The notes: generated by a model from the sequence alone, not told the origin. Positions 1 to 7,636 are shown, numbered from the stretch's first letter. The stretch: DNA of 16,187 nt from JADCCX01 sp031378805 (GCA_031378805.1 JANNEO010000081.1:1-16187); one strand, 5' to 3'. Numbers and translations are program-made.

Positions 1-14
1 CAACGCAAGATATT

Positions 15-56
15 CCTCATCCTGAGGTGCGGAGCGAAGCGGAGCCTCGAAGGACG
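15..56. repeat. Dispersed intergenic palindromic repeat, alphaproteobacterial type
   Basis: The segment opens with CCTCATCCTGAGG and closes with CCTCGAAGGACG, around a core in which GCGGAGC occurs twice, separated by GAA. From memory, this type of element is found in many copies between genes in alphaproteobacteria. The self-complementary arms would fold in RNA. It lies upstream of recJ and ends 66 bp before the chosen start codon, so it is probably non-coding. Family assignment is from recognition, not a database search. Confidence 0.6.
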
Positions 57-122
57 CACAGCCGTGGTGCAACGGGCTTTTTTGAGTTGGACGCCCGCGT
101 ATGCCATAGGGAAGATCCGCTG

Positions 123-1907
123 ATGCAAGCCTTCCTCAACGTCTCGCACTCCCTCACGGGCCGCCACTGGGTCGATCGACTTGACGCTACCGCGCAGCGC
201 GAGGCGCTGGCGATTGCTCAGACGCATGGCCTGCGCGACAGCCTAGCGCGCGTGATGGCCGGGCGCGGCGTGATGGTGGCCGATGTGCCGCTGTTTCTCG
301 AGCCGACACTGCGCGACCTGATGCCTGACCCTTCCATCCTGCGCGACATGGACCGCGCCGTCGCGCGGCTTGCTGTTGCAGTCGAGCGGGGCGAACCCGT
401 TGCCATCTTCGGCGACTACGATGTGGACGGTGCGACGTCCGCCGCGCTGCTGGCGCTCTATCTCGAGACCTTCGGCGTGAAGACGCGCATCCACATCCCG
501 GATCGCATCATTGAAGGCTATGGCCCCAACAGCGAGGCCATCCGCATGTTGCACGCGGAGGGCGCAAGGCTACTGGTCACCGTGGATTGCGGCATCGCCA
601 GCCACGAACCGCTGGCGGAGGCGAAGCGCATCGGCCTTGATACGGTTGTACTCGATCACCACCTCGCGGGCGATACGTTGCCCGAGGCCGTGGCTATCGT
701 GAACCCGAACCGTCAGGATGATCTCTCGGGCCTGGGCAAGCTTGCGGCCTGTGGCGTGGTGTTCATGACCCTGGTGGCACTGAACCGTGCTTTGCGGACG
801 AAGGGCCTGTTCAAGGATCGCCAGCCGCCCGATCTGATGGGGATGCTCGATATCGTGGCGCTCGGCACCGTGGCCGATGTCGTGCCGCTCACGGGACTGA
901 ACCGCGCCTTCGTGCGCCAGGGCCTGAAGGTGATGCGCCAGCGGCGCCGGCCTGGCTTGGCTGCGCTTATGGATGCGGCAGGGCTGAAGGAACCGCCCGA
1001 GGCCTATCACCTGGGGTTCCTGCTGGGGCCGCGCATCAATGCGGGCGGGCGCATAGGCGATGCGGCGCTGGGCGCACGGTTGCTCACCACGGATGACCCG
1101 GTGGAGGCTGGCCGCATCGCCGGCGAGCTTGACCGCCTCAACCGCGAGCGTCAGACGCTGGAACAACTGACGCTGGCGCAAGCCGAGGATGCTGTGCGGG
1201 CCGACGAAGCCCTGCATGGGGAACGCCCAGTGGTGGTGGCTGGCTCCGCCAACTGGCACCCCGGCGTGGTCGGGCTGGTCGCATCGCGCCTTAAGGACCG
1301 CTTCAACCGCCCCGCCGTCGCCATCGCATGGGACGCTGAGAAAGGGCAGGGGACAGGGTCGGCCCGCTCGCTCACTGGCGTCGATCTGGGCCGCGCAGTG
1401 AAAGCTGCAGTGGAAGCTGGCCTGCTGCTCAAGGGCGGCGGCCATGCCATGGCGGCAGGATTGACCGTCAGCGAGGGCAACCTGTCGGCATTGCGCGATT
1501 TTCTCGATGCGCGACTGGCACCTGATATCATCGTTGCGCGTGAGGCCAGCACTTTGCCGGTTGATGCCGCGCTCACCGCCGGCGGACTGACGCCCGAACT
1601 GGCGCAGGATATCGCCAGGGCAGGGCCTTTCGGCCAAGGCAATGCCGAGCCGCTGTTCGCCTTGCCCGCGCATGTGCTGACCGATGTCGCGCCGATCGGA
1701 GCCGCTCATATGCGTCTGCGCCTGCGGGCGGCGGATGGCGCAACGGCGGGCGGCATCGCCTTCCGTGCGCAAGGCCAGCCGTTGGGAGACGCCATGCTGG
1801 CGCGGCGCGGCAAGCCGGTGCATCTGCTCGGCAGCCTGCAAATCGACCGCTGGGGCGGGCGCGAGCGGGTGGACCTGCGCGTCGTCGATGTTGCTGATGT
1901 GCGTTGA
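123..1907 (+). CDS. recJ: Single-stranded-DNA-specific 5'-3' exonuclease RecJ
   Basis: RecJ degrades single-stranded DNA 5' to 3' in recombinational repair (RecF pathway), mismatch repair and rescue of stalled forks, using Mn/Mg ions in the cytoplasm. The 594-residue protein shows the DHH phosphoesterase domain in order: GDYDVDG at residues 97-103, VDCG at 154-157 and LDHH at 177-180. The DHHA1 domain follows, with GPRINAGGRIG near residue 303 and the signature GGGHAMAAG at 438-446. A C-terminal OB-like domain begins near GPFGQGNAEPLF. Length and motif order fit a complete family member. An in-frame ATG exists at 27, but it overlaps the palindromic repeat. The ATG at 123 has an AGGGAAG ribosome binding site 8 bp upstream and begins the conserved region, so I chose it. 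The gene stands alone before a tRNA and looks like core genome. A long antisense reading frame inside it is a codon-usage shadow. Confidence 0.96.
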   Translation: MQAFLNVSHSLTGRHWVDRLDATAQREALAIAQTHGLRDSLARVMAGRGVMVADVPLFLEPTLRDLMPDPSILRDMDRAVARLAVAVERGEPVAIFGDYDVDGATSAALLALYLETFGVKTRIHIPDRIIEGYGPNSEAIRMLHAEGARLLVTVDCGIASHEPLAEAKRIGLDTVVLDHHLAGDTLPEAVAIVNPNRQDDLSGLGKLAACGVVFMTLVALNRALRTKGLFKDRQPPDLMGMLDIVALGTVADVVPLTGLNRAFVRQGLKVMRQRRRPGLAALMDAAGLKEPPEAYHLGFLLGPRINAGGRIGDAALGARLLTTDDPVEAGRIAGELDRLNRERQTLEQLTLAQAEDAVRADEALHGERPVVVAGSANWHPGVVGLVASRLKDRFNRPAVAIAWDAEKGQGTGSARSLTGVDLGRAVKAAVEAGLLLKGGGHAMAAGLTVSEGNLSALRDFLDARLAPDIIVAREASTLPVDAALTAGGLTPELAQDIARAGPFGQGNAEPLFALPAHVLTDVAPIGAAHMRLRLRAADGATAGGIAFRAQGQPLGDAMLARRGKPVHLLGSLQIDRWGGRERVDLRVVDVADVR

Positions 1908-1952
1908 TGCGAAGTGACCCTGAAATATCTTCGCGGTGGTCGGAAATTGAGG

Positions 1953-1981
1953 TTGAACCTTGGCCGGAGCCACACTATACC
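1953..1981 (+). promoter_or_regulatory. Putative sigma-70 promoter of the tRNA-Glu gene
   Basis: A -35-like TTGAAC (1953-1958) and a -10-like TATACC (1976-1981) are separated by exactly 17 bp. Transcription would start near 1988, about 27 bp before the mature tRNA. Each hexamer matches the consensus at four of six positions. Placement directly upstream of the tRNA gene supports the call. Confidence 0.5.
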
Positions 1982-2014
1982 CCGACCGTCGTTTGGCGTT
2001 CTCGTCAACGGCAC

Positions 2015-2089
2015 GCGCCCTTCGTCTATCGGTTAGGACGACAGCCTTTCACGTTGTAAAGACGGGTTCGACTCCCGTAGGGCGCGCCA
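2015..2089 (+). tRNA. tRNA-Glu (anticodon TTC), CCA encoded
   Basis: The 75-nt sequence folds as a full cloverleaf. The acceptor GCGCCCT pairs with AGGGCGC, the D arm is GTCT/GGAC, and the anticodon stem ACAGC pairs with GTTGT (one G-T pair) around the loop CTTTCAC. That loop reads anticodon TTC. The T stem ACGGG pairs with CCCGT around loop TTCGACT. A discriminator G and genomic CCA complete it. It delivers glutamate to GAA/GAG codons. The integrase gene 120 bp downstream suggests that the 3' half of this tRNA served as the attachment site of an integrated element. I found no second copy of the tRNA 3' end within the window. Confidence 0.95.
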
Positions 2090-2092
2090 TTT

Positions 2093-2121
2093 TTGACTTA
2101 ACCCCCTGAAATTGCTATATG
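2093..2121 (+). promoter_or_regulatory. Putative integrase promoter
   Basis: TTGACT (2093-2098) and TATATG (2116-2121) are spaced by 17 bp, immediately after the tRNA CCA end. Transcription from near 2128 would give a leader of about 80 nt that contains the three 12-bp repeats before the integrase start codon. Sequence match only; not tested. Confidence 0.45.
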
Positions 2122-2152
2122 TTGTTTCTGGCATCGGGCGTTTTTCCCGCTC

Positions 2153-2186
2153 TGGTGACAATTGTGGTGACAATCCTGGTGACAAT
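2153..2186 (+). repeat. Three tandem TGGTGACAAT repeats, 12-bp period
   Basis: The decamer TGGTGACAAT occurs exactly at 2153-2162, 2165-2174 and 2177-2186, each start 12 bp after the previous one. It lies between the putative integrase promoter and the ribosome binding site. By analogy with tyrosine-recombinase islands these could be arm-type integrase or excisionase sites next to attL, or an operator for autoregulation. The repeat itself is certain; the function is inference. Confidence 0.85.
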
Positions 2187-2209
2187 TCGCCTGGATTCAG
2201 GAGGCAATC

Positions 2210-3885
2210 ATGGGACGTAAAAGTCCTTTCATTCTGCCCTTTCTGCTCAAGCGCAGCGAAAGCGGCGGTTACGTCTACCACCGCCGCGTCCCGGCCGATG
2301 TTCGACCAGCGATTTCCGGAGAGGTGTTGTGTGCGTGGAATGGTGAAACCCGCGTTCTTGGCAGCAATCCGACAATCAAGGTCAGCTTCAACACCACCGA
2401 TTTTGCCACAGCACGCCAACGTTGGAACGAGGTCCATGCGCAGGTGGAGCTTGTGGTGGGTGCCGCCACGCGCCGTCAACGCGCCGATCGTCTGCGCCGC
2501 TCTCGCAGAAGTATCCAGCGCGTTTCCGGCTTGACGGATCAGCAGATCAAGATTCTGGCGGCACGGCTTGAGCATCGCATTCTGGCTGACCATGAGGCAG
2601 GTCTCCTTGATCCGAAGAAGCGAGTTCACGCCATGCAGCGGGATTATCTCGGTCGTGATGCCGATGATCCCGTATCACCGCAAGAGATGCGCAACGGCGA
2701 ATTCTGGCATCACCACCGCGAAGCCGAGTACGCCAAAATGCTTTACCGTGAGGGCGATCTCGATGCGATGAGCCAGCGGATCATCCTCTCCGCAAGGCGA
2801 GGGCTGGTCGAAGACGTCTCAAACGCTGACGCGGATGAACGTCTGTTCGAAATTCCTGATGAGATTACCGCTATCCTTGAGCAGAATGGCGTAGAGCTGC
2901 CGATGGATCATCCTGATCGGCGCAAGATCGCGCTTGCATTGCTTTCCGCCTCACAGCGCGCCCATGAAGCCGTGATGAAGCGGATGGAAGGTGATGCCTC
3001 GATCATGGTGCCAGATGATCCTGGCCCTCTGCTGGTGCAGGACAATGAAGGCGATGAGACCGCTCAGACGCTTTCCGCGGCATACGAGAACTGGAAATCA
3101 ACGCAGTGCCCGCGTGGGCGAACCGCCGCCGACTACAAGACCCAGATCGAGCGCTTCATCGGCCTTCATAACGATCTCCCTATCAATCAGATCACACGGC
3201 AGCATGTGCGGGTCTTCCGCGACATGATGCTCGACTTTCCCCGAAATGTGCCTGAGGCGCAGGCGGGTCTGCCAATCGAGAGCATCGTCGCCTTGGCCAA
3301 GCGCGAGAAAGTGGAAACGCTTGCCGTGACCACCGTGAACGACAAGGCAATTGGCGCGCTGTCGGCCATTTTCTCGAACCTCATAAAGCAGGGCGTGCTG
3401 GATGCAAACCCGTGTGCCGGCATGAAGCTCAAAGTGCAGGATGGCGATCGTGAGCGCCGCGTGCCCTATGAGGCTGCTGATATCGAAAGGCTCTTCAGCT
3501 CATAGTTGTATGCGAAAGCGCCCAAGATCCCCAGGGCGGCCCGAGGGGCTGCTGGTCAATGGTTGCCGCTTCTTGGCCTGTTTACCGGTGCTCGCCTCGA
3601 AGAGCTCGGACAGCTGCGCGTTTCTGATGTGAAATCGGAAGGTGATATCCATTATCTCGATATAGTCACGCTGGAAGAGCAGGGTGGTCGTATTCGCCGT
3701 AAGACCAAGTCATCACGCCGCAACATCCCGATCCATCAAGGCCTGATCGAATGCGGGTTCCTGCGCTATGTTGAGAAACTGCGGGAGCGCGGCGAGATGC
3801 GGCTGTTTCGCGAACTCGAGCTTGCAGAAGAGCGCTACACCGCAAACTGGAGCAAATGGTGGGGGCGCTGGGCCCGGGACGGTCG
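2210..3885 (+). pseudogene. Tyrosine-recombinase integrase, broken by a nonsense codon and truncated
   Basis: The start ATG at 2210 has a strong AGGAGG site (2199-2204). The N-terminus (SPFILPFLLKRSESGG, then VYHRRVPADVRP) resembles the short N-terminal domain (DUF6538 type) of alphaproteobacterial island integrases. A SAM-like core-binding region follows (LSAAYENWKS to VRVFRDMMLDF, about residues 284-345). The frame stops at TAG 3503-3505, after LFSS. The same frame then continues with clear catalytic-domain sequence: LFTGARLEELGQLRVSDV holds the first catalytic Arg, and KTKSSRRNIPIH holds the beta-hairpin Lys. Homology ends near SKWWGRWARD (about 3880), where IS-derived sequence begins, so the H-x-x-R box and the nucleophilic Tyr are absent. 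The gene cannot make an active recombinase. It marks the tRNA-proximal end of an old, immobilised genomic island. Confidence 0.85.
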
Positions 3886-3889
3886 TGTG

Positions 3890-4335
3890 TCGCAGCACTT
3901 GCTGCGCATCCTGCTGACGCATGCCTCTGTTGCCGATGCGCAATGCCGTCCATCGTCCGTTCCGAACTCACGAGGGCGTCGTCATCAACAGGAGCCGCCC
4001 TGCCGCCATAGCCCATCTCGCGGGGGCGTTTGTCGTGGACGCCTTCGACCGCGACATCATCGGCCGTTCGGCCGTTGTCCACGCTGGTGTCAGAGGCTGG
4101 ACGGTGAGCGTGTCCTTGGCGGCCTGGCACGCAGCAAGCTGTCGAATGGACGTTCCACGATGGTGCCGCCCCCATGGCGAAGGAGACCGCGCCCACCCCG
4201 CGGCCTCGGGCCTGGACTTCGCCTCCACCCGCGTGCATCCTCTCGAAAGCAACGCCGTGTTCGCGGCCGTCATCAAACCGCACAAGCGATGTTGCGCCAA
4301 CTGCATCATCCTCAAGGCGCCAACGCCATCCTGCG
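3890..4335 (+). pseudogene. Degenerate IS3-family (IS2-group) transposase OrfB relic
   Basis: No single frame is intact, but consecutive pieces of an IS2-type OrfB integrase core appear in order across all three forward frames. RPFRTHEGVVI and AFVVDAFDRDIIGRSAVVHA are in one frame (from about 3945). VEWTFHDGAAPMAKETA, equivalent to the VEWLSDNGS region, is in a second frame from 4141. ASGLDFASTRVHPLESN, equivalent to the RSPESNG region, returns to the first frame near 4205. AQAMLRQL follows in the third frame near 4285. At least three frameshifts and loss of catalytic acidic residues show it is dead. It joins the integrase directly, so insertion of this element probably destroyed the integrase 3' end. 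Boundaries are approximate, and family assignment rests on remembered IS2-group sequence. Confidence 0.65.
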
Positions 4336-4858
4336 CTTGGTGGCGAAAAGGTTGGTCGACGAAAACAGGGGTAACCCGCACTGAGGCAAGCGCTTCCTCT
4401 TTCCATGCGCCTTCATTGCACGGGCCGGAAGCGCTTCACTCTCGCGCGCCGCCTGTCGCGTTGGAAGGCCTCAAGTCACCGCGTTTCCCAGGGGCCCTGC
4501 CGAAACAGACCGTCGCGACGCCGTGACTCATTTTTGTTGAGAGATCACAGTTGTCGGACGGCGATGCGCTGTGCCTGCCCGCGACCGCGCTTGCCTCGCA
4601 CTCGGGATCGAACTCAAGGCCAGCGCGATGACATGCGATAGCGCGTGCTCCAACCTCGATCCTTCCACTATCGGCGAGGCTCGCATTGAGATGTTGCGCT
4701 GATTAATGTCTTCGCAGTCTCAGCTTCTGGCCGACAGCCGACCTTAGCCATCAACAACACCAATGTCGTGGTGGCGCCAGGAGCCGAACTTCGGGTTACA
4801 GGCGTGAACATGCGACTCCAGACATTCGATTTGCGGCACGTTTGGTGCCGGCGGCGAT
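4336..4858. other. Non-coding decayed sequence between two IS relics
   Basis: About 520 bp with no reading frame that I recognise and no convincing RNA or promoter. It lies between the two transposase relics and is probably degraded mobile-element DNA. Short palindromic GAAGCGCTTC-like segments occur near 4389 and 4431, but I can assign no role. Confidence 0.5.
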
Positions 4859-5100
4859 GCGGCAGCGTCGGCGACAGCTACGATAACGCCCTCGCCGAGA
4901 GCTTGATCGGGCTGTTCAAGACAGAGGCCATCCACCGACTCTGGCCGTGGAAGTCCTGCGAGGCCGTCGAGTATAAGACCCTCGAATGGGTCGATTTGTT
5001 CAACCACCAGCGTCTGCTAGAGCCGATCAGCAACATCCCGCCAGCCGAGGCGGAAGCGAACGACTACGCAGCCCTTGAGAACATCAAAATGGCCGCGTAG
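4859..5100 (+). pseudogene. IS3-family transposase OrfB, C-terminal fragment
   Basis: From about 4859 the frame ending at 5100 encodes the conserved IS3-family OrfB tail: GSVGDSYDNALAES (containing the last Glu of the DDE triad), then LFKTEAIHR, EAVEYKTLEWVDLFN and LLEPISNIPPAEAEANDY. An open frame extends upstream to 4768, but its residues no longer match the family. The other catalytic residues and the N-terminal three quarters are therefore missing. OrfA is also absent. The fragment would be inactive. It is followed 17 bp later by a matching right inverted repeat, so it is the right-hand remnant of an insertion sequence that was otherwise deleted. Confidence 0.85.
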
Positions 5101-5116
5101 GACTCAAGCAACCCGC

Positions 5117-5141
5117 CCTCCAGCAAACCCAGTGCGGTTCA
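5117..5141. repeat. Right terminal inverted repeat of the IS3-family remnant
   Basis: The 25 bp from CCTCCAGCAAACCC to GCGGTTCA end in TCA. Read from the other strand this is TGAACCGC and GGGTTTGC, then TGGAGG, the typical tip of IS3-group elements in alphaproteobacteria. Its position 17 bp after the transposase stop codon is what an intact right end shows. No matching left end is visible. Confidence 0.7.
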
Positions 5142-5262
5142 ATGCTCGGTAAATTTCATGGGCTTCGTCAAAATCGCAGCTATCGTCATCTGGCTCAGAT
5201 AGTTCAGTGGTAAGCACGACCTAAGGTAGACAACAACTGGCAGCGCGAACCGAACGAAACGG
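5142..5262. other. Short spacer between two IS-end-like sequences
   Basis: I see no gene, terminator or recognisable element in these 121 bp. They separate the right end of the IS3-family remnant from a second right-end-like sequence, and are probably residual mobile-element or island DNA. Confidence 0.4.
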
Positions 5263-5286
5263 CCTCCGGCAACCCCGTGCCGTTCA
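5263..5286. repeat. Second, solitary IS3-type right-end-like sequence
   Basis: This segment (CCTCCGGCAACCCC, then GTGCCGTTCA) aligns with the IS end at 5117-5141 with one gap and three substitutions, in the same orientation. It ends 24 bp beyond the histidine kinase stop codon. It could be the end of another, nearly completely deleted copy. Chance similarity cannot be excluded for so short a match. Confidence 0.5.
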
Positions 5287-5310
5287 GCAGACCAGTCCTG
5301 ACCTTCAGGC

Positions 5311-6636
5311 TCAAGCCACGCCGGTGACAGCCGGAAAGACCAGCGTTGCGAGCGTTCCGCCCTGTCTGGTCTTTTCGAAGTAGAGCTTTCCATGATGCAG
5401 TTTCATGATGTCGGCCACAAGCTCGAGACCGAGGCCGTGGCCCTTCTGACGTTTGGTATCCATGTCCATTGCGGAAACCAGGCTGCCGGGCCCGTTGTCT
5501 GCAACCGTGAGTTCGACGTCCTTGCCGTCGACGACCGTGATGACGATCTCGTCCTTCGCATGGGCCAGGGCGTTGGTAACAAGATTTCGAATTGCGCTTT
5601 TGACAGGTTCTGCAGAGCCATTGACGAAAATGGAAGGTGCGTTGTGATCCAGCCTGATCTGGACCTGCGCGAAGATTTCAAAGTTGTATTCCTCGGCGAT
5701 CACCCGACGGGAAATTTTGACGATATCGAGTTTCTGAAAGGCATCCTTCCTGTTTTTCATGCGCTCCAGTTCGAGAATTGACGTCAGCATCGATGTCATT
5801 TTCTGGACCTCGCTGCCTAGCCTGGTGCGCGACTCGCGGTCCGGGATTTCCCGGATGCGTTGCAGGAAGCTCGTCATCGGTGCACGAAGCTCGTGGGCGG
5901 CAAAAGCCGCCGCCCTGCGGGTCGAACGCAGGACCGCCAGCTTCTCGCGGAAGGCTGCGGAAAAAACCGCACTCAGTTCGGAGAAACTGCTTGCATGGAA
6001 CTTGAAGTCTTCAACGTTGGTTGCGCCATCCGCATCGAAACGGGCCATCAGCGCCTTGATATCGTCGACCGTGTATCTGACGCTTCGCTCAAATCGAAAC
6101 TTCACGCTGCGATCAATCACGATCATCAGCAGGAAAATGAAGGTTGCAATATAACCATAGGTGTTTTTTATAAATTGCCAAAATGCGTCACCAAACGTTC
6201 CCCTGATGCCGCCTGCAGCAATCAATACGCGGTTTCCGCTGATGTTGTAGATCCGAAAAAGACCCGTAACGGACTGCTCGGCAATCCTGAATTGAATGAT
6301 ATTGTCAGCGTTGACGAGAAATTCCGTCGATTGCGGCATGAACCGCCGCTTGTCCTCGAAGCCGTGCTCGTAGACAGCGCAAGATGTCTCGATGCGGTAC
6401 CAGAAGCCGGGGTAGAGCACCTTCTGTTCATTCAGGACATCGGCATCGGCGAGCCGGGCACATTGCTTTTCGCCTGGGATCAGAACACCCCTGATGATCT
6501 CCATCGCCTTTGCTGCGCCAATCCTGTCCCTGTCGGCGGCCAGCATGTTGAACCCGAACCCGGTGGTGAGGGCAAGCAGAACCAGCGCCGAGGCCAGCAG
6601 GGCGGACTGCCTGGATACAGACAGCTGGAGCGCCAT
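5311..6636 (-). CDS. Membrane sensor histidine kinase
   Basis: The 441-residue inner-membrane kinase should autophosphorylate on His and pass phosphate to the response regulator encoded 5 bp upstream. Transmembrane segment 1 spans about residues 10-33 and segment 2 about 156-176. They flank a periplasmic sensor of about 120 residues with two cysteines (C59, C86) that could form a disulfide. I do not recognise the sensor fold or ligand. A linker of about 60 residues leads to the dimerisation/phosphoacceptor domain with H248 in HELRAP. The ATPase domain has the N box (NLVTNALAHA, 351-360), G1 (DNGPG, 380-384) and G2 (GHGLGLELV, 399-407). The ATPase domain is short but has all nucleotide-binding boxes. 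Regulator and kinase are surely one operon. The divergent giant gene is the obvious candidate target. Confidence 0.93.
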   Translation of the reverse strand: MALQLSVSRQSALLASALVLLALTTGFGFNMLAADRDRIGAAKAMEIIRGVLIPGEKQCARLADADVLNEQKVLYPGFWYRIETSCAVYEHGFEDKRRFMPQSTEFLVNADNIIQFRIAEQSVTGLFRIYNISGNRVLIAAGGIRGTFGDAFWQFIKNTYGYIATFIFLLMIVIDRSVKFRFERSVRYTVDDIKALMARFDADGATNVEDFKFHASSFSELSAVFSAAFREKLAVLRSTRRAAAFAAHELRAPMTSFLQRIREIPDRESRTRLGSEVQKMTSMLTSILELERMKNRKDAFQKLDIVKISRRVIAEEYNFEIFAQVQIRLDHNAPSIFVNGSAEPVKSAIRNLVTNALAHAKDEIVITVVDGKDVELTVADNGPGSLVSAMDMDTKRQKGHGLGLELVADIMKLHHGKLYFEKTRQGGTLATLVFPAVTGVA

Positions 6637-6641
6637 GCTGG

Positions 6642-7322
6642 CTACTTCTCGGCCATGATGTAACCGACACCGCGCATTGCCCTGATCTCGAAATGCGCTT
6701 CGGCGGCGCCCAGCTTCTTGCGGATGCGCGAGATCTGGGAATCGACAGTGTTGGAACTGCTCTCGTTGTTTTCAAGCTGCACATCCGCGAGGATATCGTC
6801 GCGCAGGACCACGCGGTTCTTGCGGCTTGCCAGGATTCTCAGAATTTTCTGCTCACCAGCCGTCAATTCGGTCGAGCGGCCGTCGATCTTCGCAGAGCCC
6901 GTCTCAACGCTGATGCTCAAGGGGCCAAAGGTCACCTGCACCTGCGCCACATTTCCGAAGCGGCGGCCAAGGGCCATGATGCGCGCCACGAACTCGTCGG
7001 GGTGCAGCGGCTTACGCATGTAATCATCCGCGCCGCGGAAAAGGCCCTCGCAGATCTCGGACTTCTCACCGAGGCTGCTGATTACGAGAAACCCGCTGAA
7101 GCACCATTTCAGCTTGAGTCTGGTGATCTCCTCCAGGTGGTCATGCCCGTTCGCGATGCGATCAAGAGCAAAAACATTGATGCTGGCACAGGGGCTAAGT
7201 GCAGAAACTTCAGCAAAGTCACATGTCGTAATGCAGTCGATAGCGTTCTTGGCAAGTAGCGCTCCCGCCCAGTTCGACACAGCAGGGTCATCATCAAAAA
7301 CCATAACGCGCAGGCCAGTCAT
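6642..7322 (-). CDS. OmpR/PhoB-family DNA-binding response regulator
   Basis: The receiver domain (about residues 1-120) carries the acidic pocket D10-D12, the probable phosphoacceptor D54 (FALDRI), S82 in the switch position, Y101 and the invariant K104 in MRKPLHP. The C-terminal winged-helix domain (about 130-226) has LTAGEQKILRIL, the NTVDSQISRIRKKLG recognition-helix region and the terminal RAMRGVGYIM hairpin, all typical of the OmpR family. I chose the start at 7322 (MTGLRVMVFDDD) because AGGA lies 7 bp upstream. An ATG at 7352 would add ten residues (MPIKGEQDGA) with no family support. The kinase gene follows 5 bp after the stop. Transcription diverges from the giant gene at 7732, so this regulator may bind the shared intergenic region and control both units. 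Confidence 0.94.
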   Translation of the reverse strand: MTGLRVMVFDDDPAVSNWAGALLAKNAIDCITTCDFAEVSALSPCASINVFALDRIANGHDHLEEITRLKLKWCFSGFLVISSLGEKSEICEGLFRGADDYMRKPLHPDEFVARIMALGRRFGNVAQVQVTFGPLSISVETGSAKIDGRSTELTAGEQKILRILASRKNRVVLRDDILADVQLENNESSSNTVDSQISRIRKKLGAAEAHFEIRAMRGVGYIMAEK

Positions 7323-7373
7323 CGCTCCATCCTGCTCACCCTTGATGGGCAATTACTACATCGATGACCTGCC

Positions 7374-7392
7374 TCAAGGCCGTCGTCAAGGC
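7374..7392 (+). repeat. TCAAGGC direct repeat, candidate response-regulator site
   Basis: TCAAGGC at 7374-7380 recurs at 7386-7392, 12 bp start to start, about 50-70 bp before the regulator start codon. OmpR/PhoB proteins bind head-to-tail to direct repeats about one helical turn apart, so the geometry is suggestive. Two copies of seven bases could also be chance. Confidence 0.35.
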
Positions 7393-7480
7393 TGTCATCA
7401 CCGGGCATAGACGTTCTTAGCTGCGGTTCGGCGGTTAACAACAGCACACACGAAACACGTACAACGCGTAAAATTTCCAA

Positions 7481-7518
7481 GGCGCTGCCTTGCTGGCAAT
7501 GTTCAGCAATGCAGCGCC
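7481..7518. repeat. Long near-perfect hairpin upstream of the giant gene
   Basis: The outer arms GGCGCTGC (7481-7488) and GCAGCGCC (7511-7518) pair perfectly. After one C/T mismatch, the inner arms TTGCTG (7490-7495) and CAGCAA (7504-7509) pair perfectly around an 8-nt loop. This gives 14 paired bases with a single symmetric mismatch. No U-run follows on the plus strand, so it is not a classical terminator for that direction. It could be a dimeric operator, or a folded leader-RNA element. Confidence 0.8.
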
Positions 7519-7567
7519 CATGCCGCTATGCCTAGCTGACATAAGAGTCCCACCAAGAGGAAGCGTC

Positions 7568-7636
7568 ATGGATCGAATTTTCGTCCGGCAGCGGTCAAAT
7601 CTGAGCCAGAAGTCTGGCGCGTTTGAACGAAGCTGA
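7568..7636 (+). CDS. Possible 22-residue leader peptide ORF
   Basis: An ATG preceded by AGAGGAAG (GAGGA with 6-bp spacing) opens a 22-codon frame beginning MDRIFVRQRSNLSQ and closing at TGA 7634-7636, 95 bp before the giant gene. I recognise no family. It is basic and hydrophilic with no membrane segment. The ribosome binding site is as good as those of the large genes, which is the only reason to list it. It may be a leader peptide that affects translation of the downstream gene, or a chance frame. No run of one amino acid suggests classical attenuation. Confidence 0.25.
   Translation: MDRIFVRQRSNLSQKSGAFERS

Noticed and set aside
60..95. A terminator for a gene to the left, suggested by the GGGCTTTTTT run
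   Set aside because: The only stem I can form before the T-run is about four pairs with a wide loop, which is too weak to call.
570..1973. A 467-codon open frame on the minus strand inside recJ
   Set aside because: It is antisense to a clearly conserved gene, has no domain, and is the usual by-product of GC-rich codon usage.
3921..4526. A 201-codon frame read as one intact gene
   Set aside because: Only parts of it match an IS2-group transposase, and the matching sequence jumps to other frames. It is a fragment of a pseudogene.
5392..6663. Plus-strand frames overlapping the kinase gene, such as 5860-6663
   Set aside because: They are shadows of the kinase, whose H, N, G1 and G2 boxes are all on the minus strand.
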